This document shows, in pieces, positions 28,873 through 36,685 of a stretch of DNA of 64,000 nucleotides (positions are counted from its first letter, which is position 1; each line of letters begins with the position of its first letter). The DNA lies in the NCBI RefSeq assembly GCF_009712225.1, contig NZ_WASP01000006.1:1-64000 (forward strand), in the 5' to 3' direction. Under the pieces are notes generated by a model. The model saw only the letters and a list, made by a program, of their open reading frames with translations, did no database searches and was not told the DNA's origin. A program made the translations under genes and the position numbers. The stretch is from Desulfovibrio sp. (GTDB lineage Bacteria > Desulfobacterota > Desulfovibrionia > Desulfovibrionales > Desulfovibrionaceae).

Positions 28873-30330
28873 ATGGATTTTGACGGAGTGCGCGTATTGG
28901 TTGTGGGCGATGTGATGCTTGATCATTACATTGCCGGTCAGGTGAAAAGAATATCACCAGAGGCTCCCGTGCCCGTGGTATCTGTGGCAAAGCGGTGGTC
29001 TGTGCCTGGCGGCGCGGCCAACGTGGCCCGCAACCTGGTTCGCCTGGGCGTGGATGTGGCCGTGGCTGGCGTGGTGGGGCAGGATGCCGCCGCCGACGAC
29101 CTGCGCGCGGCCCTTGCCGCCGAGGGCATTGTGGATGGCCTTGCCGCCTCTGCCACCCGCCGCACTACCTGCAAAACACGCGTGCTCGCGCAAGGGCAGC
29201 AGTTGCTGCGTCTGGATGAGGAAGTATGCGCGCCCCTTTCGGCAGAAGAAGCCGAGGCGCTTGGCGCCCGGGTACTCTCGCTTTTGCAAGGGCGGCAGGC
29301 CGTAATTTTGTCAGACTACGCCAAGGGCGTGCTGCTTGAAACGGCCAACGGCATCAATTTGTGCCGCATTGTTATTGAAGAAGCGCGCCGTCTGGGCATC
29401 GCCGTACTGGTCGACCCCAAGGGCAGCGACTGGCAGCGGTATGCTGGTGCGCACTGCGTTACGCCCAATGCGGGTGAATTTGATGTGGCCTGCGGGCTTG
29501 AACCCGGCGCAAAACTCGACAGACCCCGGCGTGAATCGCTCGCCGCAGAACTGCGAGCCCGACACGGCATCGAGCGGCTGCTTGTAACCCGCGGCCCCAA
29601 GGGCATGGTGTTGTTCAGCCCCGGCGAAGCGCCCGTGTACTGCCGCGCCAGCGTGCGCGAGGTTGCCGATGTTTCTGGCGCTGGCGATACCGCCATTGCC
29701 ACTCTGGCTGCCTGCGTGGGCAAGGGTTTGCCCTGGGCCGAGAGCATGCATCTGGCCAATGCCGCGGCGGGTGTTGCCGTGGGCAAGATGGGCACGGCCC
29801 CGGTTTCGCTGGCCGAGCTTAACGAGGCCCTGCGCGAACAGGCAGACAATCCCAAACTTTTTGACCTGCCCGGCCTTGTGGAAAAAACTGAAGAGTGGCG
29901 CAGAAAGGGCGAAACCATCGTATTTACCAACGGGTGTTTTGACCTGCTGCACCCCGGCCACATTTCGCTTATCCGCCAGAGCGCCGCTCAGGGAGACCGC
30001 CTGATTGTGGGCCTCAACAGCGATGCCTCCGTGCGCCGCCTCAAGGGGCCCACGCGTCCCATCCAGAACGAAAACAGCCGCGCGCTCCTGCTGGCGGCTC
30101 TGTCCGATGTCGATGGCATTGTGCTGTTTGACCAGGATACCCCCCTTGAACTTATCACGGCCTTGCGCCCCGACGTACTGGTTAAAGGCAGCGACTACAC
30201 CATCGGTTCGGTTGTGGGCGCTGATGTCGTGCAGCAGGGGGGTGGCAGGGTGCACCTTGCCCGTCTGGTAGACGGTTGCAGCACAACCGGCATTGTGCGC
30301 AAGATCGATAACCAGAAGGATGTTCCGTAA
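28873..30330 (+). CDS. hldE: Bifunctional heptose-7-P kinase / heptose-1-P adenylyltransferase
   Basis: HldE (485 residues) makes ADP-heptose for the lipopolysaccharide inner core. The N-terminal PfkB-type sugar kinase (about 1-315) has VVGDVMLDHYIAG, the GGAANVARNLVRLG motif and the catalytic ADVSGAGDTAIATLAA. The C-terminal nucleotidyltransferase (about 340-485) has FTNGCFDLLHPGHI and ends with the usual KGSDY and ST-type stretch. Length and domain order match the full bifunctional enzyme. GGGAG precedes the ATG, 19 bases after the ABC-GT gene, so it belongs to the same operon and ties the cluster to envelope glycan synthesis. Confidence 0.96.
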   Translation: MDFDGVRVLVVGDVMLDHYIAGQVKRISPEAPVPVVSVAKRWSVPGGAANVARNLVRLGVDVAVAGVVGQDAAADDLRAALAAEGIVDGLAASATRRTTCKTRVLAQGQQLLRLDEEVCAPLSAEEAEALGARVLSLLQGRQAVILSDYAKGVLLETANGINLCRIVIEEARRLGIAVLVDPKGSDWQRYAGAHCVTPNAGEFDVACGLEPGAKLDRPRRESLAAELRARHGIERLLVTRGPKGMVLFSPGEAPVYCRASVREVADVSGAGDTAIATLAACVGKGLPWAESMHLANAAAGVAVGKMGTAPVSLAELNEALREQADNPKLFDLPGLVEKTEEWRRKGETIVFTNGCFDLLHPGHISLIRQSAAQGDRLIVGLNSDASVRRLKGPTRPIQNENSRALLLAALSDVDGIVLFDQDTPLELITALRPDVLVKGSDYTIGSVVGADVVQQGGGRVHLARLVDGCSTTGIVRKIDNQKDVP

Positions 30331-30354
30331 CCTGCAGACAGCCGGCAACAGTCT

Positions 30355-31353
30355 ATGCAACGCATATTCGCAGCCGATATAGGCGGAACAAACGCACGCT
30401 TCGCCTTGTTCACCGGGCACGAGGGCAGCCTCGGGCTTGACACTGTGGTGTGGGAAAAGTCTGCTGATCTGCGCACTGCGGAAGATCTGCTGCAAATCAT
30501 GCAGCGGCAGTTGCAGACCCCCCTTGCAGAAGGTGACATGCTGGTCATTGCCCTGGCTGGCCCCACGCACGGATTGCGAGGCAAGCTTACAAACGGGCCA
30601 CTGCAGGTTGATCTTGGCGGGGTGGGGCAGCGATACGGCCTTTCGTGCTGTCTGTTGATCAATGATTTTACCGCTCAGGCCTTTGCCGCGCTGACGCCCC
30701 GGGGAGCAGGGGCCAAAGTAGTACGCGGCAGGGCACTTCCCGATACAGAATCCACACAGACTAAAGCCGTATTTGGCGCTGGAACGGGCCTTGGAGCGGC
30801 ATCGCTTGTTTGCTGCGGCGGTGAGGCCGGTTTCAGGCACTGGCTGGCTGTTCCCTCTGAGGCCGGGCATGCGCCCTTTGCCTTTGTGGGCGCAGAAGAA
30901 CATGCCTATCAGGGCTTTCTGGCGCGCGATCTTGGGTGCGACATGCCCACGGCTGAAAATGTGCTTTGCGGCGAAGGCCTTTCCCTGCTGCACTATTATC
31001 TGAGCGGGCAGTTTTATTACCCCGCCATGGTGGGTGAGCAGGTTCTTTCACACGACACCCCCACCCTTCACTGGTACGCCCGTTTTTTGGGGCGCTTTTG
31101 CCGTCAGTGGATATTGAACACCCTAAGCCGCGGAGGGCTGTGGATCGCTGGTGGCATTGTCGCCAAAAATCCGCAGTGCGTTGAGCATCCAGCCTTTTTG
31201 CAGGAACTTGCCGCTGGGGGGGATGTGGGCGGAATAGTGCACGCCACGCCAATTTTGCTGACAACCGATGCCAACAGCGGTCTGTGGGGGGCTGCGCGTG
31301 CGGGCCTTGAACACCTGCGTGGGCAGACTCTGGCCGCCAGTGCCAAGGGGTAG
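30355..31353 (+). CDS. glk: Glucokinase
   Basis: A 332-residue glucokinase of the Glk (PF02685) family, phosphorylating glucose to glucose-6-phosphate with ATP. The phosphate-binding loop is AADIGGTNARFALF near residues 6-19, the second glycine-rich motif is VFGAGTGLGAASLV near 140, and the substrate region LPSEAGHAPF-like VPSEAGHAPFAFVG lies near 165. The C-terminal LWIAGGIVAKN fits the adenosine motif. It follows hldE by 24 bases, so it may supply glucose phosphate to the glycan pathway. Confidence 0.92.
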   Translation: MQRIFAADIGGTNARFALFTGHEGSLGLDTVVWEKSADLRTAEDLLQIMQRQLQTPLAEGDMLVIALAGPTHGLRGKLTNGPLQVDLGGVGQRYGLSCCLLINDFTAQAFAALTPRGAGAKVVRGRALPDTESTQTKAVFGAGTGLGAASLVCCGGEAGFRHWLAVPSEAGHAPFAFVGAEEHAYQGFLARDLGCDMPTAENVLCGEGLSLLHYYLSGQFYYPAMVGEQVLSHDTPTLHWYARFLGRFCRQWILNTLSRGGLWIAGGIVAKNPQCVEHPAFLQELAAGGDVGGIVHATPILLTTDANSGLWGAARAGLEHLRGQTLAASAKG

Positions 31354-31656
31354 ATGAGCAGCACGGGCCATTGCAAAAAAAACAGCTCACTTCTTGACGC
31401 TTTTCTGAAAGTTATTTATTTACCCGCTCTGTAATGATGCGGTTTGATGGGCCTTGGCCCCAATGGAAAAAGGTTGGATTTTTTTGCTGCACCGGCCAGA
31501 CTGAGCCGCTTTTTTTTCTGTCCTGCAACCATGTTTCCGATAATGACCAGTCATTGCAGGTATTTTTTGCTGAACGCAAGTCTTAGTCTTTTAGTTGAGT
31601 TTGGGCTTGACAGCAGTCCACGATAACAGTAATTTTTACCAACACTGGAGGCTGGT
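31354..31656 (+). promoter_or_regulatory. Intergenic region with sigma-70 promoter of the perR-like gene
   Basis: TTGACA at 31607-31612 and TAATTT at 31630-31635 are separated by exactly 17 bases, giving a strong sigma-70 promoter that ends 21 bases before the perR-like ATG. The rest of the 303 bases includes the end of the glk transcript; a GGGCCTTGGCCC palindrome near 31450 may help terminate it, but there is no ideal terminator. Confidence 0.75.
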
Positions 31657-32064
31657 ATGGCCCAAACACAAACACGAATGACCCGGCAGCGGGCTGTTAT
31701 TCTGGAAGAACTGCGCAAGCTCAAGAGCCACCCCACGGCAGACGAGCTATACAGCATTGTGCGCGAGCGTTTGCCCCGAATCAGCCTGGGTACTGTGTAT
31801 CGGAATCTGGACTTTCTGGCGGACAGCGGCGAAATTCGTCGTCTTGAGGCCGCTGGTTCAACCAAACGTTTTGACGGTGACATCTCGCACCACCAGCATG
31901 TTCGCTGCGTTTACTGCGGCCGCATTGGTGATGTGGAAGATGTGAAGCTGGCTCCCACAGTTGAGGGTATGCACGCCATGGGATTTGCGAGCATACTCAA
32001 CTCGCGGGTGGAGTATGACGGCGTTTGCGAAATCTGCGCCAAATCTCTGGAAGCAACCCAATAA
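31657..32064 (+). CDS. Fur family regulator, PerR-like
   Basis: A 135-residue Fur superfamily repressor. The winged helix occupies residues 1-80 (MTRQRAVILEELRKLKSHPTADELYSIV, then SLGTVYRNLDFLADSGEI). The regulatory metal site is supplied by FDGDISHHQHVRCVYCGRIGDV, and the structural zinc cysteines are the CVYC pair and the C-terminal CEIC. The His/Asp pattern fits PerR, and the genes just downstream (bacterioferritin, rubredoxin) are typical oxidative stress targets. Whether it senses peroxide or iron cannot be settled from sequence alone. GGAGG precedes the ATG. Confidence 0.87.
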   Translation: MAQTQTRMTRQRAVILEELRKLKSHPTADELYSIVRERLPRISLGTVYRNLDFLADSGEIRRLEAAGSTKRFDGDISHHQHVRCVYCGRIGDVEDVKLAPTVEGMHAMGFASILNSRVEYDGVCEICAKSLEATQ

Positions 32065-32097
32065 TACCAGAAATCTTGTTTGGCGCGCTCCGCCTGC

Positions 32098-32126
32098 TTG
32101 TGGCATTTTGCCATTCGTACTATACA
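32098..32126 (+). promoter_or_regulatory. Sigma-70 promoter of bfr-rubredoxin operon
   Basis: TTGTGG at 32098-32103 and TATACA at 32121-32126 are 17 bases apart, 40 bases upstream of the bfr ATG. No clear Fur-type palindrome overlaps it. Confidence 0.65.
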
Positions 32127-32166
32127 AAAAGAATCTTGAACCTGTTATAACCAAGGAGCTTGCGTC

Positions 32167-32706
32167 ATGGCTGAAAACAGGGAAAGCCGTAAGGCTAAAG
32201 TTATCGAAGTGCTCAATAAGGCGCGTGCCATGGAGCTGTTCGCCATCCATCAGTATATGAACCAGCATTACAATCTGGACGACATGGATTACGGCGAACT
32301 GGCGGCCAACATGAAGCTTATCGCTATTGACGAAATGCGTCATGCCGAAAATTTTGCCGAGCGCATCAAGGAACTGGGCGGCGAACCTACCACCCAGAAA
32401 GACGGCAAGATTGTGACCGGTCAGGAAGTATCCGTTATTTACGAGGCCGACGCCAATCAGGAAGAAAACACCATCGAGGCTTACAGCGGCTTTCTTGCCA
32501 TCTGTAAGGAAGCGGGCGATATCGTCAGCGCGCGCCTCTTTGAGCGTATCATTGATGAAGAACAGGCCCACCTTACCTATTACGACAACATTGACGGCCA
32601 CATCAAAAAGCTGGGCGACACCTATCTTGCCAAGATAGCCGGCACGCCTTCCACCACTGGTCCCGCCACCAAGGGCTTTGTAACCGCAACACCCGCAGCT
32701 GGCTAG
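32167..32706 (+). CDS. bfr: Bacterioferritin
   Basis: A 179-residue haem ferritin that oxidises Fe(II) at a di-iron site and stores iron in a 24-mer shell. Ferroxidase ligands are visible: Glu23 in AMELFAIHQY, Glu56 and His59 in DEMRHAE, and the later DEEQAHL (Glu and His); Glu in EENTIEAY completes the set. Met57 in DEMRHAE is the expected axial haem ligand. The length and gene order match D. desulfuricans bacterioferritin, which binds Fe-coproporphyrin III and pairs with rubredoxin-2. AAGGAG lies upstream of the ATG. The rubredoxin gene follows after 12 bases. Confidence 0.96.
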   Translation: MAENRESRKAKVIEVLNKARAMELFAIHQYMNQHYNLDDMDYGELAANMKLIAIDEMRHAENFAERIKELGGEPTTQKDGKIVTGQEVSVIYEADANQEENTIEAYSGFLAICKEAGDIVSARLFERIIDEEQAHLTYYDNIDGHIKKLGDTYLAKIAGTPSTTGPATKGFVTATPAAG

Positions 32707-32718
32707 TTGGAGAGGCAA

Positions 32719-32907
32719 ATGGCAGAACCCAAGGATATGTGGCGTTGTCAGATGGTGAATTGCGGCTACGTGTACGACCCCGACCGGGGCGACAAGCGCC
32801 ACAAGGTGCCAGCCGGAACCCGTTTTGAAGATCTGCCTGAAGATTGGAAGTGCCCCGTGTGCGGAGCCACCAAAAAGAGTTTTCGTCCTTTGAGCGACGA
32901 AGGCTAG
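32719..32907 (+). CDS. Rubredoxin type 2 (CX4C first knuckle)
   Basis: A 62-residue one-iron electron carrier. The first metal knuckle is CQMVNC (Cys10 and Cys15), two residues longer than the usual CX2C; the second is WKCPVCG. This CX4C variant is the hallmark of the Desulfovibrio rubredoxin-2 encoded next to bacterioferritin and proposed to deliver electrons to it. The ATG at 32719 has GGAGAGG upstream; an earlier in-frame start at 32707 lacks one. It is cotranscribed with bfr and followed by a strong terminator. Confidence 0.95.
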   Translation: MAEPKDMWRCQMVNCGYVYDPDRGDKRHKVPAGTRFEDLPEDWKCPVCGATKKSFRPLSDEG

Positions 32908-32933
32908 ACAGTCAGGCTCATAGCTGAAAAAAG

Positions 32934-32987
32934 GCCCGTTTCCCCATGCTGTATCGGCAGTGCAAGGAAACGGGCTTCTGTTTTTTT
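32934..32987 (+). terminator. Rho-independent terminator of bfr-rubredoxin operon
   Basis: GCCCGTTTCC at 32934-32943 pairs perfectly with GGAAACGGGC at 32966-32975, followed by TTCTGTTTTTTT. The same hairpin can serve the convergent PhzF gene, whose end lies 12 bases away. Confidence 0.9.
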
Positions 32988-32998
32988 GCGGCGGGGTT

Positions 32999-33847
32999 TT
33001 ACTGCATTTTGGCCAGAGAACCGCGCACAAGAATGCGCACTTCTCCGCTTACCAGCATGTTGCCGGTGGTGGCCTGAGCGCAGACATGAATTTCTGAATC
33101 ACGGCCCACAAAGCGCCCCTGACGCAACGTGATGGGATCGCGGGCTGCAAACCTGCCGTGCCTGTACAGATAGGCTCCAACCGGCCCGGCAGCGCTGCCG
33201 GTGGCCACGTCTTCTACCTGTCCTGCGTTGTCCCAGGTTCTTCCTTCCACGGCATTTACGTCAAACACATAGGCAAACTTTGCGCCGATCTGCGCCAGCT
33301 GGCTTTCGTAATCTGCGGTAACTATGCGGGCCTGTGCAAGGCCAGAGGTTATCGGTACAAGCAGGTAGGGCAGGCCAGTGGAAACGACCTGTAGCGGATA
33401 CCCGGCTGAAACATGACATTGGCTCAGATTCAGCGGCCGCAGAAATTGCTGGTAGATTTCTGGTTCAAGGCTGCGCACAAATTCTGCCGGACCCTGGTCC
33501 ATGCAGCTATGAAATGCGAGACCCTGCTGCTTGCAGGTTACAGACACCTGCCTGCTGTTGAGATTAAAAACAATGCCGGTGTCGTCGCACATGAATTCCT
33601 GCCGCACAACAGCGGCGGCACCAAGAATGGGGTGCCCGGCAAAATCCAGCTCTTCCTCAACCGTAAAAATGCGCGCATCAAAAACACTCTGCCCGCGCTG
33701 TACAAGGAATATGGTTTCAAACTGCCGGAATTCCTGTGCCATGCGCTGCATGACGTCAGACTGGGGAAAAGTATCGGCAACAATCACGGTAAGGCCGTTG
33801 CCGGTCATTGGCTCCTTGCAAAACACATCTGCATGAAAGTACAGCAC
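32999..33847 (-). CDS. PhzF family isomerase-like protein
   Basis: A protein of about 282 residues with the two-fold PhzF/diaminopimelate epimerase-type fold. The first half has FCKEPMTGNGLTVIVAD, the catalytic-type FETIFL (Glu) and the conserved ELDFAGHPILGAAAVV. The second half has VEDVATGSAAGPVGAYLYRHG, diagnostic for the family. The GTG at 33847 has GGAGA with good spacing and is preferred to the TTG at 33868. The substrate is unknown; many PhzF proteins outside phenazine clusters are orphan isomerases. It may be the last gene of the kinase-ybaK run on the same strand. Confidence 0.88.
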   Translation of the reverse strand: MLYFHADVFCKEPMTGNGLTVIVADTFPQSDVMQRMAQEFRQFETIFLVQRGQSVFDARIFTVEEELDFAGHPILGAAAVVRQEFMCDDTGIVFNLNSRQVSVTCKQQGLAFHSCMDQGPAEFVRSLEPEIYQQFLRPLNLSQCHVSAGYPLQVVSTGLPYLLVPITSGLAQARIVTADYESQLAQIGAKFAYVFDVNAVEGRTWDNAGQVEDVATGSAAGPVGAYLYRHGRFAARDPITLRQGRFVGRDSEIHVCAQATTGNMLVSGEVRILVRGSLAKMQ

Positions 33848-33966
33848 GGGCTCTCCTGTGGTGCGCAAAACCCTGCTTTACCCCCAAAAAGCGGCAATGC
33901 ACGGCAGCACAACCATGCCTGCCGGGGCAGGCGCGTTATGTTTGCAGAAAAAGAGAAAAGATATGG

Positions 33967-34455
33967 TCAGGGTCGGGCCAGAGGGGCGTATTGGCCCTCT
34001 ACGGCGCGCAGCAGATCGTCTGGACTGAGGCGCAGCTGTACACCTCGTTGCCCGGCGCTCACAAAGATGTTTTCGTGCAGAATGGCGCTTTCGTCCATAT
34101 AGACGGGATAGGCCTTCTTGGCGCCAAGGGGCGAACAGCCGCCGCGCATATAACCGGTGAGGGGACGTACATCCTTGAGCGGCACCATTTCTGCGTGTTT
34201 GTTGCCAGAGGCGGCAGCAAGGGCTTTGAGGTCCAGTTCTGCCGCAGCGGGAATGCAGGCCATGATCACACCTGTCTTGTCACCACGGGCCACCAGAGTT
34301 TTGAACACGCAGGCCGGGTCAACGTCCAGCTTGTGGGCCATGGTGACGGCAGAAAGATCGCTCTCGTCCACCTCGGCCATGTGCAGTTCAAAGGGTATGC
34401 CCAGACCTTCAAGAATTCTGGCGGCATTGGTTTTGGAAACTTTTGCGGCGGACAT
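33967..34455 (-). CDS. ybaK: Cys-tRNA(Pro) deacylase YbaK/EbsC
   Basis: A 162-residue YbaK-type editing domain that hydrolyses Cys-tRNA(Pro) and so corrects mischarging by ProRS. The conserved catalytic Lys region is CVFKTLVARGD near residue 45-55, followed by VIMACIPAAAELDLKALA and the motif RPLTGYMRGGCSPLGAKKAYPVYMDES. The length is normal for free-standing YbaK. It begins 9 bases after the stop of the hybrid kinase gene, so the two are probably cotranscribed. Confidence 0.93.
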   Translation of the reverse strand: MSAAKVSKTNAARILEGLGIPFELHMAEVDESDLSAVTMAHKLDVDPACVFKTLVARGDKTGVIMACIPAAAELDLKALAAASGNKHAEMVPLKDVRPLTGYMRGGCSPLGAKKAYPVYMDESAILHENIFVSAGQRGVQLRLSPDDLLRAVEGQYAPLARP

Positions 34456-34464
34456 GGCGGGGGG

Positions 34465-36522
34465 TCAGCGCAGGTTAAGCCAGGATGCTAGCTTTTTGCG
34501 TAGCGTTTCGATGCTGAAGGGCTTGGCGATGTGGTCGTTCATGCCGGCATTGATGATTTCAGCGATATTGTCTGGCATGGTGGCGGCGGTGAGGGCGATG
34601 ATGGGCAGCTTCTTTTTGTCGTCGTCCTGGGGCAGCTTGCGGCGGATTTCTCTAGTGGCGGTCAGGCCATCCATCTCGGGCATGTTTATGTCCATCAGCA
34701 CAATATCATATGGGGTTTCCATTGCCATGCGCAGAGCTTCCTTGCCATTGGACGCAATGTCGCATTCAAAGCCCAGTTGGCGCAGCATGGCGCGCAGTAT
34801 TTCCACGTTGATATCGTTGTCTTCAGCCACCAGAATGCTGCACGCCTCCGCGCCTTCCAGGGGTTCGGGCAGGGCGGCGATGTGCCCTGTGGGACAATAG
34901 ACATTGCGGGCCGGGGCGCAGGGAATGCAAAGGTGAAAGGTAGAACCCTTGCCCAGTTCGCTTTCGCACCACAGCACGCCATGCATAAGCTCGGCAATAC
35001 GCTTGCAGATGCTGAGCCCCAGACCTGTGCCACCGAATCGGCGGCTGATGCTCGCATTGGCCTGGGTATACGGGTCGAAAAGGTGCTGCTGGTATTCGCG
35101 ACTGATGCCCATGCCCGTATCAGAAATTCTGAAATGCAGGTTGTCGGTGTCGCCCGAGCTTTCACGCTCGATGCTCAGCGAAATCTTGCCTTCGGCGGTG
35201 AATTTGACGGCATTGCTCATGAGGTTGAGCAAAACCTGTTTGAGACGCAGGCTGTCGCCCCACAGTTTGTGCGGTACTTCGTCGCCAATCCTGCAAACGT
35301 ACTCAAGCCCTTTTTGCTCAATGGGAAAGCGCAGCGAGGTGTGCACGAATTCCAGTACGTCTTCCAGCGGGTAGTTGGTGTTTTCAAGCATCATCTTGTT
35401 GGCCTCGATCTTGGAGAGATCGAGAATATCATTGATGATGGCAAGAAGATTGGTGGCGGAAGAGCGGATTTTCTGCAGGTAGTTTTTCTGGTCGTCGCTG
35501 GGGTTCGATTGCAGGGCCAGATGGGTAAGACCAATGATGCCGTTCATGGGGGTGCGTATTTCGTGGCTCATGTGGGCCAGAAATTCGCTTTTTGCCTGCG
35601 AGGCTACCTCTGCATTCTGCTTTTCGCGCTGGGTTTGCAGCAGATCGGTCACATCGCGCGAAATGCTCAGGCGAACAGTTTTGTCATTGTCCCACCTGAT
35701 GGCCTTGTCCACCACCGTGTAGGTGCGGCGTGTGGTCTTGTTTTCATACGTCCAGTGGTAGGGCTCGTCAGAAGCCGCAATGATGGCATTGGTGCAGAAC
35801 GGGCAGGGTGTATCGCGGCCCATGAGCCGCTTATAGCAGAGATTTGAAAGGGAATCGTCCTTTCTAGGGTATGTTTCTTCGACGCTGTGATTGACAAAAA
35901 GAATCTTATACGTCTCCATGTCTACTATGCAGACAGGATCGGTGAAGGCGTCAAGAATATCGTGCAGCTGGCGGTGCTTGCGCTGCAGCTGCGAGTACAG
36001 CCGGAAATGCGTAAGTGTAATGGCAAGAATATTGCCCAGAAGATGGCAGAGACTTGAATCTTCGATTGTCCATTTGCCTATGTAGCGATGGCGCAACAGG
36101 CAGATGCCGCCAAAAAGCTGGCCATCGTGGGCAATGGGTACGCAGATTGCAGATTTTATGCCCCGCGAAAGAAAGAGTGTTTTTTGCGGTCCCTCGGGCA
36201 TGGTGGATGTATCGGCCACGCACAGGCTGCTGCCATCCTGAAACACACTGAGGACGGGCTCAATATCCTTCAGGGTAACCTCTTGCACACTTACATCGCT
36301 GGAACGTATGCCAGAACGCCAGACCACAGGGGCAGACCAGTGCTCGTCGTCAAACTCCACCAATGACACTAGATCACAGTGCAGTGACTCGCCAATGCTG
36401 GACATTGCTGCTCTGAGAAAAGGCTCTTTGCTGACGTGCAGAAGTGCTGAGCTTGATATTTCCAAAGCCAGAACCAGGGGGTTGGCTAGGTTGCCCTGAT
36501 ACGGCTGCTGTGATTCTGACAT
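34465..36522 (-). CDS. Cytoplasmic GAF-PAS hybrid sensor histidine kinase
   Basis: A 685-residue soluble hybrid kinase with no membrane segment. GAF occupies about 20-175, PAS about 180-300 with a cysteine cluster (LCYKRLMGRDTPCPFC near 230-245) like iron or redox-binding PAS modules, HisKA about 310-375 (phosphoacceptor His in FLAHMSHEIRTPMNGII), the ATPase about 420-540 (DTGMGISREYQQ, RFGGTGLGLSICKRI), and a C-terminal receiver about 563-683 (phosphoacceptor Asp in DIVLMDINMPEMDG). The ATG at 36522 is used; the earlier start is a TTG. The target of phosphotransfer is not encoded nearby. Confidence 0.93.
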   Translation of the reverse strand: MSESQQPYQGNLANPLVLALEISSSALLHVSKEPFLRAAMSSIGESLHCDLVSLVEFDDEHWSAPVVWRSGIRSSDVSVQEVTLKDIEPVLSVFQDGSSLCVADTSTMPEGPQKTLFLSRGIKSAICVPIAHDGQLFGGICLLRHRYIGKWTIEDSSLCHLLGNILAITLTHFRLYSQLQRKHRQLHDILDAFTDPVCIVDMETYKILFVNHSVEETYPRKDDSLSNLCYKRLMGRDTPCPFCTNAIIAASDEPYHWTYENKTTRRTYTVVDKAIRWDNDKTVRLSISRDVTDLLQTQREKQNAEVASQAKSEFLAHMSHEIRTPMNGIIGLTHLALQSNPSDDQKNYLQKIRSSATNLLAIINDILDLSKIEANKMMLENTNYPLEDVLEFVHTSLRFPIEQKGLEYVCRIGDEVPHKLWGDSLRLKQVLLNLMSNAVKFTAEGKISLSIERESSGDTDNLHFRISDTGMGISREYQQHLFDPYTQANASISRRFGGTGLGLSICKRIAELMHGVLWCESELGKGSTFHLCIPCAPARNVYCPTGHIAALPEPLEGAEACSILVAEDNDINVEILRAMLRQLGFECDIASNGKEALRMAMETPYDIVLMDINMPEMDGLTATREIRRKLPQDDDKKKLPIIALTAATMPDNIAEIINAGMNDHIAKPFSIETLRKKLASWLNLR

Positions 36523-36685
36523 TTTTTGCTTCAACTGATACTTTTGGTCAAAATTTTTAAAGGTTGCCTATACGCGAATATGGCGAATAGTGTCAAGAAA
36601 TGCGAACTAACTCTAAAACTTCATGGAATCTGAACTGATAGGCTATTTCGTATTGCACTTTTTCTCTGTAAAAAGTTGTTTTTTA

